A DNA stretch of 64,000 bases from Trema orientale (Eukaryota; Streptophyta; Magnoliopsida; Rosales; Cannabaceae). This document shows positions 11,598 through 23,600 of the stretch, piece by piece. Location: positions 163,458 to 227,457 of the forward strand of contig JXTC01000160.1 in the NCBI GenBank assembly GCA_002914845.1, read 5' to 3'. Both the position numbers and the translations under genes were made by a program. Every line of letters starts with the position of its first letter. The stretch's first letter is position 1. The notes under the pieces were generated by a model. It was not told the DNA's origin and searched no databases. It saw only the letters and a list, made by a program, of their open reading frames with translations.

Positions 11598-11807
11598 GGG
11601 TCATAGTCTAATAAGTATTTTTTTAACCGTTGAATTATTATCTAATGGCTACCATAATTTGAGTAGTTGAAAAAAATAATAATAAATACACATTATTTAA
11701 TATTTTCTCTCTCTACTTTTTACCATAAAAAGATGTACATGATAAATTTTAATTGGACAAAATAATACCTACGTATAGGGGAAAAAATACTTACTAAATT
11801 AGTACCC
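11598..11807. mobile_element. MULE-type MITE, family A, copy 2
   Basis: A 210-bp element starting GGGTCATAGTCTAATAAGTA and ending ACTTACTAAATTAGTACCC, so the ends are inverted repeats related to copy 1. The flanks AGCATATAT (11589-11597) and AACATATAT (11808-11816) match at 8 of 9 bases and read as a 9-bp target duplication. The interior holds the family motif CTAATGGCTACCATAATTTGAGTAGTTG. Confidence 0.8.
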
Positions 11808-14800
11808 AACATATATATAAAGACATTTTGCTCCTTCTCCAAAAAAAAACGTTACTGTCAATACCAAATGTATTAGAAGATACAATATGGTCCAAAAAGA
11901 TGTCCCTAAGATCATAATATGCTTTAACCCAATTATGCTTTGCTATATTCACCATATGCTTAGTTAAAGGCAGGGATGTCATTATCTTTACTAAACATTC
12001 TTGAGAAATGTGGATACACCGAATCTTACCAACATATAGTGTCAATTATTGTTTGACTCGCTAGCTATGTCTGCAGTTTGAGGTATGGCTGTCTTTTAAT
12101 TTTTTTTAGCCTAATCACTAAATAGAGGTCATAGACTGTTGATATGTAACCTGCAGACTCTTTTGCATACCATAATGCTTTCATCCTAAAAAGCAACCCT
12201 TTTTTTTTTTGGCTTGATGGTTGAAAAGTACTTTTCCTCCATCTCTTCCCTAAAGTCTTGGTAATTAGGCTATAATTAATGACTAATGAGCAAAACTATT
12301 CAATATATATGTGTGTATATATACACATATCATTCTTTAGGCTCTCTTCCACTTGAAACGACATATTAAGGAATAAAAAACAATATATACATATCACTAA
12401 AGCTTCAATTTATTAAAAAACCAAAGTAAAGTCCACACAACTAATGGGGAAAGAAACATTGTTAACTATTGTGAATTTTTCAACTTTGAACTTTTTAGTT
12501 ACTTGACACAAACCAATGTCTCTCCACAATAATCAAAATAAAAAATGTAAACTTTGTCGTTTTGCTAGATAAAGAATAAATTGTCCAAACATCTAGTATA
12601 TAAGGCTTTGATTCAAATTTAGTATTGGCTATTTGGAACACAATAGAATAATCATTGAATTGTCCCATGAAAAGACACGTAATAATGTTAATCTGTTTTT
12701 GCCATGTTTTATGTTTTTCATAAATTTTTTTTTCTTGGGGGCTTATGAAAAATCGTTGAACACAATAAGCAATAAAATGTCCTTGGCTTTCCTTTAAGCA
12801 TACACACCACTAAACCATTTTTTCTATCTGTGTACTCACTATCTTTATCCCTTCTTGAATAATGAATCTTATTCCTTTTTTTTTTTTTTTTTCAAGGAAT
12901 TGGAAATGAATCATTGATGTAGATATATACAACAAAACACTCTATCTACCAAAGGACTGTTCAGTTGACTTAAAATCATATTTGGACTCATTCAACATCA
13001 GTCCAAAACACTCTTTTGGTACTACTTGTAAGCACATGCTTCCATGTGAGACACCACACACAAATGGAGAGCTATGATCTATTCATGCCCATAATTTCTC
13101 CATCTAATCAAAGGCTCAGATTATGACACTTGGATGCATCATATGGAGAGAAGAAGAAGGAAATATTTTTTTGAAAGTTTGAAATTTTGTTGAACACAAA
13201 ATCCATAGCTACCCTACAAAAATGTTGCCCCAAAAATTGTAGACAACTTGAGAGTACAAGTATGTGAAGCCTAAACAAATATAAAAGCCTTTCTAGTGTT
13301 TGGTAGCTACTCTAAGGACAAAAGCTTATAATACTAAGATATTATCACATTATTATTTTGGTTTTACATTTAAAATTTTGTTTAGAAAAAAACAAAAATT
13401 TTGAAATGTCTACTCAATGAGTCAATTCATGTCATATTTTGCAAGTTGCATGCTTTGTATCTAAAAGATGTGGGACATGGGACATTGTCACCCATCACCA
13501 TCCTAAGTTTATCCAATCAACTCAACTCAAAGTAACAGACACTTGTCCACTTTTGGGCAACACAACCAATTTATTAGACAAAAATTTTAAAAACTAATTC
13601 TAAGCTTTTGATATTTTTTTTTCCCCCTTTTTACCATTGATGGCCTAGATGGTGGAGGGAAAAAAAAAAAAAAAACAACACAAATAATTGATGTGGTTTT
13701 TGTTGGTGTAGGACCAAAATATGAGCTATACCCTTCTTAGATTTTTCTTTTTAATTTTTTTCCTTTGGCACCGAGAATGCACTGGAATACACCTGGAAAG
13801 TGTATGTATAAGGTCAGATAAATGCACAGTTTTCACTACTCATAATGAGGCCCATAATCAGGAAGCTGCCTAAGGTTGCTTTAGCTGTTATTAATTAAAA
13901 CACAAGCTAGGTGGCTACTGGCTACTATATTTGAAAAAAACCTAATTTGAGACACATGCCACTGAAAAAGGGATTAGCCTTTGGTCTCAAATTGAATCAT
14001 TTTGGCCTTTTTTTAACTGGATGAAGTAGCCATTTAATAGTTTGCAACACATTTATGAATGTCCAATCACATGGGGCCACTTATACTTTCACAATAAGGT
14101 ACTGTTACAAGTTCTTTTTTAACTCATTGTTTGACTGATTAGATTTCAGAAATTCAAATGAAAGTAATTAAAAATGATTAGACATGGCAGTCTCTAGATT
14201 AAAATATTGGATTGAGTTGGCTTTGGCCTAAGCAATGGTCTTATCTCTTTGAAGAAATATTTAATTAATTAAACAAACCATACTGTAATTAGTGGTTTTA
14301 TTATATAGAAGTTGTTTTTGCTTAAGCTTAATGAACTAATTAAACCAAAACTTGTACAAAAGAATCCTCAAAAGGAACTCCTACTAACTTTTGAGTCAAT
14401 TTACTAAGTAAACTTTCCTTACAAAAGCAGGACACTTAATAAAATTTTCTCAAATTGTGGCATTTGAGTATTTGACCCATGAGATCAGCAAATTTAAGCA
14501 AGAGATAGGTTTGGACTCAAATCTGATTTTGAAATTTTAATTTGACAGTGGAAGATTAGTGGTCAATTTAGCAGATGACTAATCAATTTCAATGTCAAAA
14601 ACGTAGCAATATTGATATGGACTTTGTTGGACCTTACTCAAAATGGTGCTTTTTTATGATTTTTTTTTTTTCATTAAGACATTATCGTGCTTTCCCTTCC
14701 AAATAAATAAATAAAAAGTATGTGTAATGCTAGGGAAATGGTTTCATGTACCAATTGACATGGTACGCTTTCAAGTCATAGTTTATTGTTTCTAAAACAA

Positions 14801-15445
14801 TTTATATTTACTGAAATATTATAAATTTTGACCCTGTTTGAAGTTCTTGATAAAATATGAGACAAATTATAATTCATTTATAAAATAAAATTAATTAAAT
14901 ATTAAAAATCTAAAATCACTTAGTGTTCCCACCACAAAGTAAAAAATTCAATCCTGATCGAAAACAAATCAACTATGGTCCAATTATTTCAATCACAATT
15001 GAAAAAGAAATCAAATTTAATGACTATGACTCATCTCTTCTGATTCTAACCGTGACGAAGATTTATGGAACAATCATATGAAGAAGTTTGGAGTTTGGGC
15101 ATTTTAATTATAATATTTAGGTAAATTCCTAATATCGCATTAATAGTTACTTTTGATAAAATTTATAAATAAAATTATTTATCACTGTAAGGTTATTAAT
15201 AGATCTCATAGTGTAAAAACCTTACAATAAACTTATTGTTTGAAATAGTAGTTATAATTGGTGCAATTAAATTCATGTCATATCATTAGTTGATCTATAA
15301 AATAAGTCTCCTTAGTATTACTCTATAAGTGCCAGAAAAACAAAGTATTAGATATTTATGACAAACACAGTATATGTTTATTTTACATATATATGAGTAT
15401 TCGCAAATATGAATATTGTTACTTTCAGTTCCTATAATATATATA

Positions 15446-15679
15446 GGGTCTCAATCTAGTAGGTATTTATTTTCCCTATTTATATGTATTTTTTTCGTTT
15501 TTTTAGCCAGTGGATTATCATCCAACGACTATAACGACTTTAGTATTTGGAAAAGAAAATAATAATAAATACATACTATTCTCTGTCTTTTTACCATAAA
15601 AAAATGTGTAAAATTAATTTTAATTAGATAAGATAATTAAAAAAAGAAAAAAAGAAAAATACAAACTAAATTGGTCTTC
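15446..15679. mobile_element. MULE-type MITE, family A, copy 3
   Basis: Begins GGGTCTCAATCTAGTAGGTA and ends near ACAAACTAAATTGGTCTTC. The interior shares the family features: a GTGGATTATCATCCAAC palindrome, then AATAATAATAAATACATACTATT and CTTTTTACCATAAAAAAATG. Both flanks are (TA)n, so the target duplication cannot be read exactly and the 3' boundary is approximate. Confidence 0.7.
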
Positions 15680-15994
15680 GTTTATATATATATATTTATG
15701 AAATTAGATATAAACCTTCAAAGAAGGAAAGAAACTCCGAGTAAAAGAGCAAAATAAAGAAATAAATAACTGAGGAAAAACAAAAGATAGATTGGAAAAT
15801 GGAGATTATCAATTTTGACCATCTTTTAATACATGTAATAAAAAGAGAGACAACCTATAAACCATGTACAAAAGTATGACTTTATTACCATGTCATTTAA
15901 TGAATATTTCGGAGTTCCAAAATTACTATTGACTCGATCCTAATCGAAAAAGTCAAAAGTGATGGAGGTGGTACTGGGAAGTCGGCTGACCATA

Positions 15995-16222
15995 TTCGAC
16001 TAAGGTCAAAATTGTTCGACTACGGTCAAATACTAGTTGAAATCCAGTCAAAAATTTTCGACCGGTGGCTTCGACCTAGTCAAATTGTTTGCCCATGGTC
16101 GAATAGTGGTTCGACCCCGGTCAAAAATTTCCAGCTACCGATCGAAAAACGATCAGAACAACCAGGAGAAGTGACCGAACAAGTTCGACTGCGGTCGAAA
16201 TTTTTTGACCCTAGTCAAACGG
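15995..16222. repeat. ~20-bp period array of palindromic TTCGAC-GGTCAAA units
   Basis: About ten to eleven consecutive units of roughly 20 bp with consensus TTCGACTNCGGTCAAAATT. Examples start at 15995, 16015, 16070, 16110 and 16184. Each unit is itself near-palindromic (TTCGAC against GTCGAA), and one unit, TTCGACTGCGGTCGAA, is nearly perfect. The tract is much richer in CpG and GC than its flanks. An 88-codon open frame across it is simply translated repeat. Confidence 0.75.
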
Positions 16223-17459
16223 AGACGCCGTCGCCAGAATCAGGATCGGAACCAACATTGATGGCTAAAATAGTTTGAAGTTTGTTGAAGAAATATGGTA
16301 TCAAAGTAATTTTAAACGTGTGACATAGTAATAGGTGTTAGTTTTGAAAACATTAACGAATGAGTCTCATTTTTCATCACAAGGGTTTAGTAGACCCCTT
16401 ATGTATAAATTCTCCATTGAAAAAAAGGAAAAAAAGAGAAAAGATAGATTGGACAAGGGAGACCATGAAAACTTGGGAGAAAAAAACTAGAAATGATAAA
16501 CTAGAAAACTAGATAAATAATGAAGATACTAGAACTAGTTCGAATGGTGATTGGAAATAAAACTAAAAGGATTTTGGGAAATAGTTAAGAATATGACTAC
16601 TTCAAGGCAAAATGGCATTTTTATGAAACTTTTAATGATAGACTATTTTAGTAATAATAAAAATGACTAATAACACCTTTTAACTTTTTTAGGACTAGTC
16701 ATTGTATTAATGACTGTTTGTATGGATATCATTGGTCTTAATATATATGTTATTTGAGTCAAAATTGGTCTTAGTACTGTCCAGTGTCCAAATCACTTAG
16801 AAAAGGATTCCGTTATGTTTCTACTAAAATGCTAAGATATCATAATGAAAAAAAGAAATCATTGTCCATTCTTAATGTTTGCTGATCCCTTAAGCTAAGG
16901 AATACAAAGCACAATGCAATTCATTACTAAAATGCCCGAAACTTGAATTTTAGTTTGAGTGTCTGTTTTTGGACACTTTAAAAAGACAATTTAGGGTGTA
17001 TGACCCTTTCAAAAAATAAAAATTGATATTAGTAAATGATCTAATTTATAATTTATAGCCTAATGATAATCTTATTTTTATTTTTTATAGATAAATGTTC
17101 ATTTGTTAGTTATGGGGTTTAAGTTTCTTTTTTTTTTTGTTGCGTTTTTTTACTGTTCTTTATCACTATTAACGAGAAATCAACATTAAATAGTACATTT
17201 CTCATTTTTTTTTCCTTTAGTATATCAAGCTATTTACTTAATTTATTTTTAGATATACCAATTTGTGATCTTGACTTTTGATATATATCTTTTTAGTCGT
17301 AGTATATTTTTTTATGAGATTGGTATATCTATTAGGCTTTTATGAAAAAAAATATATTTTGCAAATTGAGTCTTTAAATTTGGTAGATATCTTTTTCGCT
17401 ATAGTAGATTTATTTATAAGCTTAATATATATAATTTTGAAATGATGCATTGCAGTAGT

Positions 17460-17925
17460 AGTATTGGTATGCATGAAAATATACAAAGTGCATATATATA
17501 TATATATGAATATACATAGAAAAAAAAAAAGAGATGCTCCATGGTGAATTCTCGTTAGTGGCAGTAAAAATTTATTTTCCGTGATTCCATGAACTCATAA
17601 ACATTAAATGAATTGTAAAAATCTCTTAACTAATAAATGAATATTGATTTATAGAAAATTGTGGGTTTTGATGAGGGTAATAGCAAATAATATAAAAATT
17701 GGTATATATGAAGATATACTCAGTGTACACATGGATATACCAAGAGAAAAAATATAGGTATTATTTAATGGTAATTTCTTATTAATGGTTATAAAGTTTA
17801 TTTTCTGGAATTTCATAAACTTATAAATGTCAAAAAATAGTTTAAAAACCTCTTAACTAACAAATGGGCATTAGTTTATAAAATTATACGTTTTGATGAG
17901 GGTAATTTTGGTGCATATTTTCGAT
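17460..17925. repeat. Direct duplication of a ~235-bp segment
   Basis: Two adjacent blocks share an ordered series of phrases: an (A)TTGGTAT(G/A) start, ATATACAxAGTG, a TATTTTC(C/T)G(T/G) segment, AAxCTCTTAACTAA(T/C)AAATG, then GTTTTGATGAGGGTAAT at 17668 and 17890. Divergence is substantial, so the duplication is old. No coding potential. Confidence 0.65.
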
Positions 17926-19602
17926 GAATATCTAATTAGGTCATTTATCCATAACTTTTGAATTATGGACATTTACAGGATTTTGGACATAAAAAGGGAC
18001 ATAAACTTATTCAACCCAAAAATCATTGGGGCTTATAGAAATGTGACCAAATTTTGGGCCCAGTTTCAGTAAATGTCCCTTTGTAAAATGTTATAGCAAA
18101 ATGTCTGGTATATATGCTTATATACCAAGTGTAAAATTTTATATACCAAGTATAAAAAATTATATACCCAGTGCATTTCAGTACAGTAACTAAAATTGAT
18201 AGATATGTATATCTACCAAGTATAAAAATATATATACCTGGACATTTAGCTATAAAATTTTAAAAATAGACTTCTACTTAATCAAATTTAAAATTTTGGT
18301 CATCCACCTAAATTTCTTAAAATCATTAGCCTCGTCAGGTTGATATTTAGGCCCAAGCCAAAATGAAACCTTAACCTTAAGCCTTGTTGGGAAATGGACC
18401 TGACTAGGAGTAATTTGGACCTAAATAACTTTCCAAGGAGTATTTTCGAAAGGGAAATTAGAGGGTTATTTTTTCCCCCCTAATAAATGTCTATTTTTAT
18501 CTATTTATTGCTAAATACTCGAGTATATATATTTTTTTATCACTTAATAAATCTATTTATAAACCAGCTTTAATTTATGTTATGAGTATATTATTCTTTA
18601 TACTGGATATATCATATTTTACACTTGATATACCTATTGATGTCAACTAATTTCGCTACATTATTTGAATCTAAAATGAGCCAAAAAATCAGTCATTTTG
18701 GTAAAAATTCCTCTTCAAAATGACCCTTTTCAGGATTGTCATAATATAAGTGGCATAAAATCATTACATTTATAGCCATAAATTTATAAATTTTTTTAGA
18801 CCAACCACTAATCACTAATATAATGACTATTTTGACAGCCATAATATTGTAATACTCCTAAAAAGTTATTTTACCCCAAAAGCATATGTGAAAATTAGGC
18901 ATTCTACGACGTTTTTGGAAAAAAGATTAGAAAAATACGATGAGCTCTTTTTTAAACATCTAGTACCATACTTTTTAGAAAAATATCATTATTTAAAAAG
19001 TTCTTAGAAAAATACTATTTTCCAAAATAGTAATTAGTGACCAGCTTTTGAGTATTGGTAACTAGTAGCCAGAAATATTTATGACTAGTAATTGGTAACC
19101 AGTTTTCAGGTACTAGTAATTAATAACTATTTTAAAAATAATATTTTTCTAATTTTTTTTAAAATATAATATTTTTCTAGAAAACGGTACAAAAATTGGA
19201 AAAATAATATGATCCATTGTGTTTTTGTAAACAAGTAGGTCTAGGCCCATTATGGGCCGAAACCTCATTGAGTTATAACCCAGGACAGACGGTGACATGT
19301 GATTGGTTGATGACGTAAAAACATCTCTTTAATTAATTAATCCAGCCTCAAAGAATTTCAACATATTTTAACTCAATAACGGGAATTGTAATAAAATGGA
19401 AAATAAGAATAGAGAATACACTTCATTGTTTGGTTAATTTAGTAAAATAAAATGAAATATATTTAGTTGATTTAGTAAAATAAAATAAAATTAAGTATTA
19501 TATCGATTAAAATATTTTTATTTTTAAATGTTCTAATATGACAAAAAAAAAAAAAAATGATGTTTTAAAAGTAAAAGATAAATTTTAGAATCATGATTAT
19601 TA

Positions 19603-19954
19603 TGGCCCGTTTGTTTTAACCATTCCATTCCATTAGAATAGAAAATCCATTTGAATGTGTGTTTATTTCAACAATTCAGTTTTTCCATTCAAATGATCTT
19701 TTAGAATGTGTGTTTGTTTCAATAATTCAGTTTTTCTATTCAAATGGTCAATCCGAAAAGTTAACCATTGAAATGGTTTTTTTGTGTTTTGAATGAAAAT
19801 GGAGGAGGAGAGGTGTTTTTGAATGGTATGCTCCCATTCTAATTACAACATATTCCACTATTTTTTCTATTCAAATGTCTCCCATTCTAATTATAACACA
19901 TTCCACAATTTTCATTCAAATACACACATTCAAATAGGCGAACCAAACGGACCA
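19603..19954. mobile_element. MITE with GGNCCGTTTG ends (PIF/Harbinger or hAT type)
   Basis: The left end reads TTATGGCCCGTTTGTTTTAAC and the right end reads GGCGAACCAAACGGACCATAA; the two are inverted repeats sharing ATGG(C/T)CCGTTTG. Interior sequence is built of repeated CCATTC and TTCAAATG phrases. Ends of the form GGxCxGTTTGG are usual in Tourist-like and some hAT MITEs. The target duplication is uncertain because the flanking TTA/TAA is also symmetrical. Confidence 0.7.
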
Positions 19955-20635
19955 TAATTTTTTGTGTGAAATTATAAGCAACTAAATAATGGAACTATGA
20001 TCACAAAACAATCTTATTCATTTGTTTAACTTTAAATATCAAAGTAAAAAATGAAACGAGAACGAGGATTCTATTCCAGAGTCTAATTCCACCGAACCAA
20101 ACACAGCAAGAGTCTCTCCTTTAAATCACCGCTTATAATTATTTATATCGATAAATATTATTTTATGTTATCATAAATATCTTTAGGTGGGGCAGCCATT
20201 ATTGGCTCCATTCAGGTTTTCGAGGATTCCTCTGTTTTTCTCTGCATTTTGATCAGGTTAAGAAAGGTAAAGCAAAGACGATGATCATTCTGGTCTCCAC
20301 TTTTTATTTTAATTTTTAATTTTTTTAAAAAAATTTTGGGGTAAGATTGATAGATTGTGTTTATGATTTCAGTTCAAGCAGTCACATTTTGTTGTGTTTT
20401 TATTTATATATATATTGAATTTTCTTGTCCATAATTTGATTTATCCATATATATTCTTTTATAAGTAGCACTTGGGTATTTTCTCACTCTGGTTTCATCT
20501 TCTGGCTCTCTCTGATTTAGGGTTTTTGGGGGCTTATATTGGGTTTTGGCCATCTGGGTATCGTTAATTTTCATCAAAGTCTGATACGTTTTTGAGTCTG
20601 ATTAGTTAGCTTACTCCGGGAGTTTTTCCAGTTTA

Positions 20636-23600
20636 ATGGCTCGGTTGGTTATTCCATGCAAGAGTTCGGGTTATGTGAGGACGAGTTTGTTGGGTTTGAT
20701 CTCATCTGCTCCTGTGATTATCCTTATCTTTTTTCATCACTATACATGTGTATATATATGTACGTATATATATATGTATTGTGTATGCAAATGGTTGAAA
20801 AGACCCTTTTTTTAATCTTATTATTATACATATATTCTAGCTTTTTGCTTGTTTTGAGTGTGCTTTTCTGGGTTGTGAAAAAATTATAGTAAAACTTATG
20901 ATTCTTTTACAGTTTACATTTCTAGTTTCTTATTCAGTGTTGTTCAGTCAATGAGGTACTTATTTCTCTTGGTAAAGCTGTATTGAAATTTTCTTTTTCA
21001 TCCTTTTTGCAGCTTCAGTCTGCTAGCCGGGTTGGCTTTATTGAGAATTCAGCGAAAACTATCTGTAAATCCAAGCGTTTTCTTAGTTCGGAGGTATATG
21101 GATTATAATCTAATGCCTTATTTGCTATTCTGTTGCTCCATTTAATTTTTACGTGTGAAATGTTTTATTTATCTATGGATATGAAGTGGTAGCTTGAATG
21201 GAAGATTTCTGAAATTTCCTTATTGATTGTTATTCTCAGGTGACGTGCCGAAAGAATCATCGTTTTCCATTTCCTCCACTATTTGTAGGTTGCTTTGAAT
21301 TTAATGTTATAATCTCGTGCATTGCCATTGTGATGTTCCACCATTCGAATTCTGATGCTGAAATAGAATATGCTTTTCTTTTCCCCTGTACTTTTGCTCA
21401 TCATGTGTAATTCCTGACCATGTTTCAGAGGGCTAAACACTTGAGCCGGAGGCTAATCTGTTCAGTTGCCACAGAAACTTCGCCGAAGCAAGCTGACAAA
21501 TCTGAAATGGATGCACCAAAAGAAATATTTTTGAAGGATTACAAGAAGCCTGATTATTACTTCGACACGGTGTGCCATATATACTTAAAAGCAAATGATT
21601 TGTATTGGTTTGAGTTTTTATCTTTATACTCACCACCTGTTTTGCTTACTAAACTAACTGTCCAATGCAGGTGGATTTGAAGTTTTCTCTGGGTGAGGAG
21701 AAAACAATTGTTGGCTCAAAAATTACTGTGTTCCCTAGAGTTGAAGGTAATGTAATTATTTCTTCCACTAATGATTTGTAGAAACTATACGAATCCTTGA
21801 GATGGTGGTAATATCTTGTTCATTTGCAATAGTCTATTGCTGTCATTAGTAAATCTTTTGCACGTTTCTATAACAGCTGGTCCAAAACTGGTATTGTCTT
21901 CTCAATGCAGGTTCTTCTCCGCTGGTGTTGGATGGCCGAGATCTTAAGTTACTTTCAGTTCGGGTCAATGGCAAAGAACTGAAGGCATGTATATTGAGTA
22001 GAATGAATCATGAAATGACACTATTTTATTATCATTATTTAGCGATGCTTATAGATTTGTAATTTTCTATCTCATTGCTGACGTTCAACATCCATTTTAC
22101 TGCCGATGTTTTACCTATATCTCGAGCTTAGCTGTTATTCATTTCATGTACGAACTAGAGGTTCCTTTTTCATGCTAGGGAATATGTGCTATTATATGCT
22201 CATTGTCTACCTTTTTCCCTATGTTAGGAGGATGATTATCACTTGGATTCTCGCCATCTGACACTTCCATCTCTACCTAGTGGTACATTTACTTTGGAAA
22301 TTGTTACTGAGATATACCCTCAGAAGAACACCTCATTAGAGGTGCGTACGTCTTCAAATTTATAATTTTTTTACAGTATGTGTGATCCTTTGTTTTTTGA
22401 GGCTTACGATATTCTTTGGTGTACTTCAGGGTCTCTACAAGACATCAGGGAATTTTTGCACACAATGTGAAGCTGAGGGCTTCCGTAAAATTACATTCTA
22501 CCAGGTTCTGTTCGATCAATTTTATATTTTCTTATCTAAATTTGATATATAAATCAATTTTCACTTAATTGATACATCGGAATTTTGAGCAGGACCGCCC
22601 TGATATAATGGCAAAATACAGATGCTACATAGAGGCAGACAAATCACTATACCCTGTCTTATTATCTAATGGAAATCTTATGGATCAGGGAGAATTGGAG
22701 GTAACGTCTCTTATATTATGTCAAATGGTAAACTTAAATAATTGTTACAATGTCGTGGCTTGTAATACCTTTTACTTTTTTTCCAGGGTGGCAAACATTT
22801 TTCCCTTTGGGAAGATCCCTTTAAGAAACCTTGCTACTTGTTTGCTTTGGTTGCTGGACAGTTGGAGAGCAGAGATGACATATTTGTCAACCGTTCGGGT
22901 CGGAAGGTGTCCCTAAGGATCTGGACCCCACCTCAGGATGTTCCAAAGACTGCACATGCTATGTATTCACTCAAGGCGGCTATGAAATGGGATGAGGATG
23001 TCGGTTTTCTCTCTATATTTTACAAGTAATTTGATTAATCTCGGTGTTATCTATTGATCTTAATTCTAAGGCATACTACTATTATATGACACTGAACAGG
23101 TTTTTGGTCTTGAATATGACCTTGATCTCTTCAATATTGTGGCTGTTCCTGATTTTAACATGTAAGTACTATTCGGTATATGAATATTAATTTTGTACTT
23201 TTCATGCATTTATTTTTCCTGGTTACAACGGAATCATGTTATTTCTTATAATACTTATCTATGAATTTTTCTTTCCAATTACTATGCAGGGGAGCTATGG
23301 AGAACAAGAGTTTAAATGTATATCTTTGGTACAATTTGGAGTTCATACAGTCGATGTCTTTCATTACTAATTGACTAACTTTGTCAATTTGATTCTCTAC
23401 AGATCTTCAATTCCAAACTCGTGTTAGCATCTCCGGAAACTGCTTCAGATGCAGATTATGCTGCAATCTTGGGAGTTATTGGCCATGAGGTTTGTAATTG
23501 ACATCTTTGCAAATAATTATAGAGCCATGTGTCGACGGTCTTAATTCACATTGAAATAGTTCTAACTTTTGGATGTCATTCCGTGCAGTATTTCCACAAC

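Larger units (their letters stand above)
10061..20635. other. 10.6-kb intergenic region without recognisable genes
   Basis: AT-rich DNA between the XTNX promoter side (both neighbouring genes are divergent here) and the M1 peptidase. I find no reading frame with family similarity and no tRNA. Structured pieces are listed separately: a three-copy repeat at 11020-11360, MITEs at 11598 and 15446, a 20-bp repeat array at 15995, a direct duplication at 17460 and a MITE at 19603. The stretch 12100-14700 contains only low-complexity AT-rich sequence to my reading. Confidence 0.6.

Noticed and set aside
16012-16278. An 88-codon open frame
   Set aside because: It coincides with the 20-bp repeat array; the peptide is translated repeat with no family resemblance.
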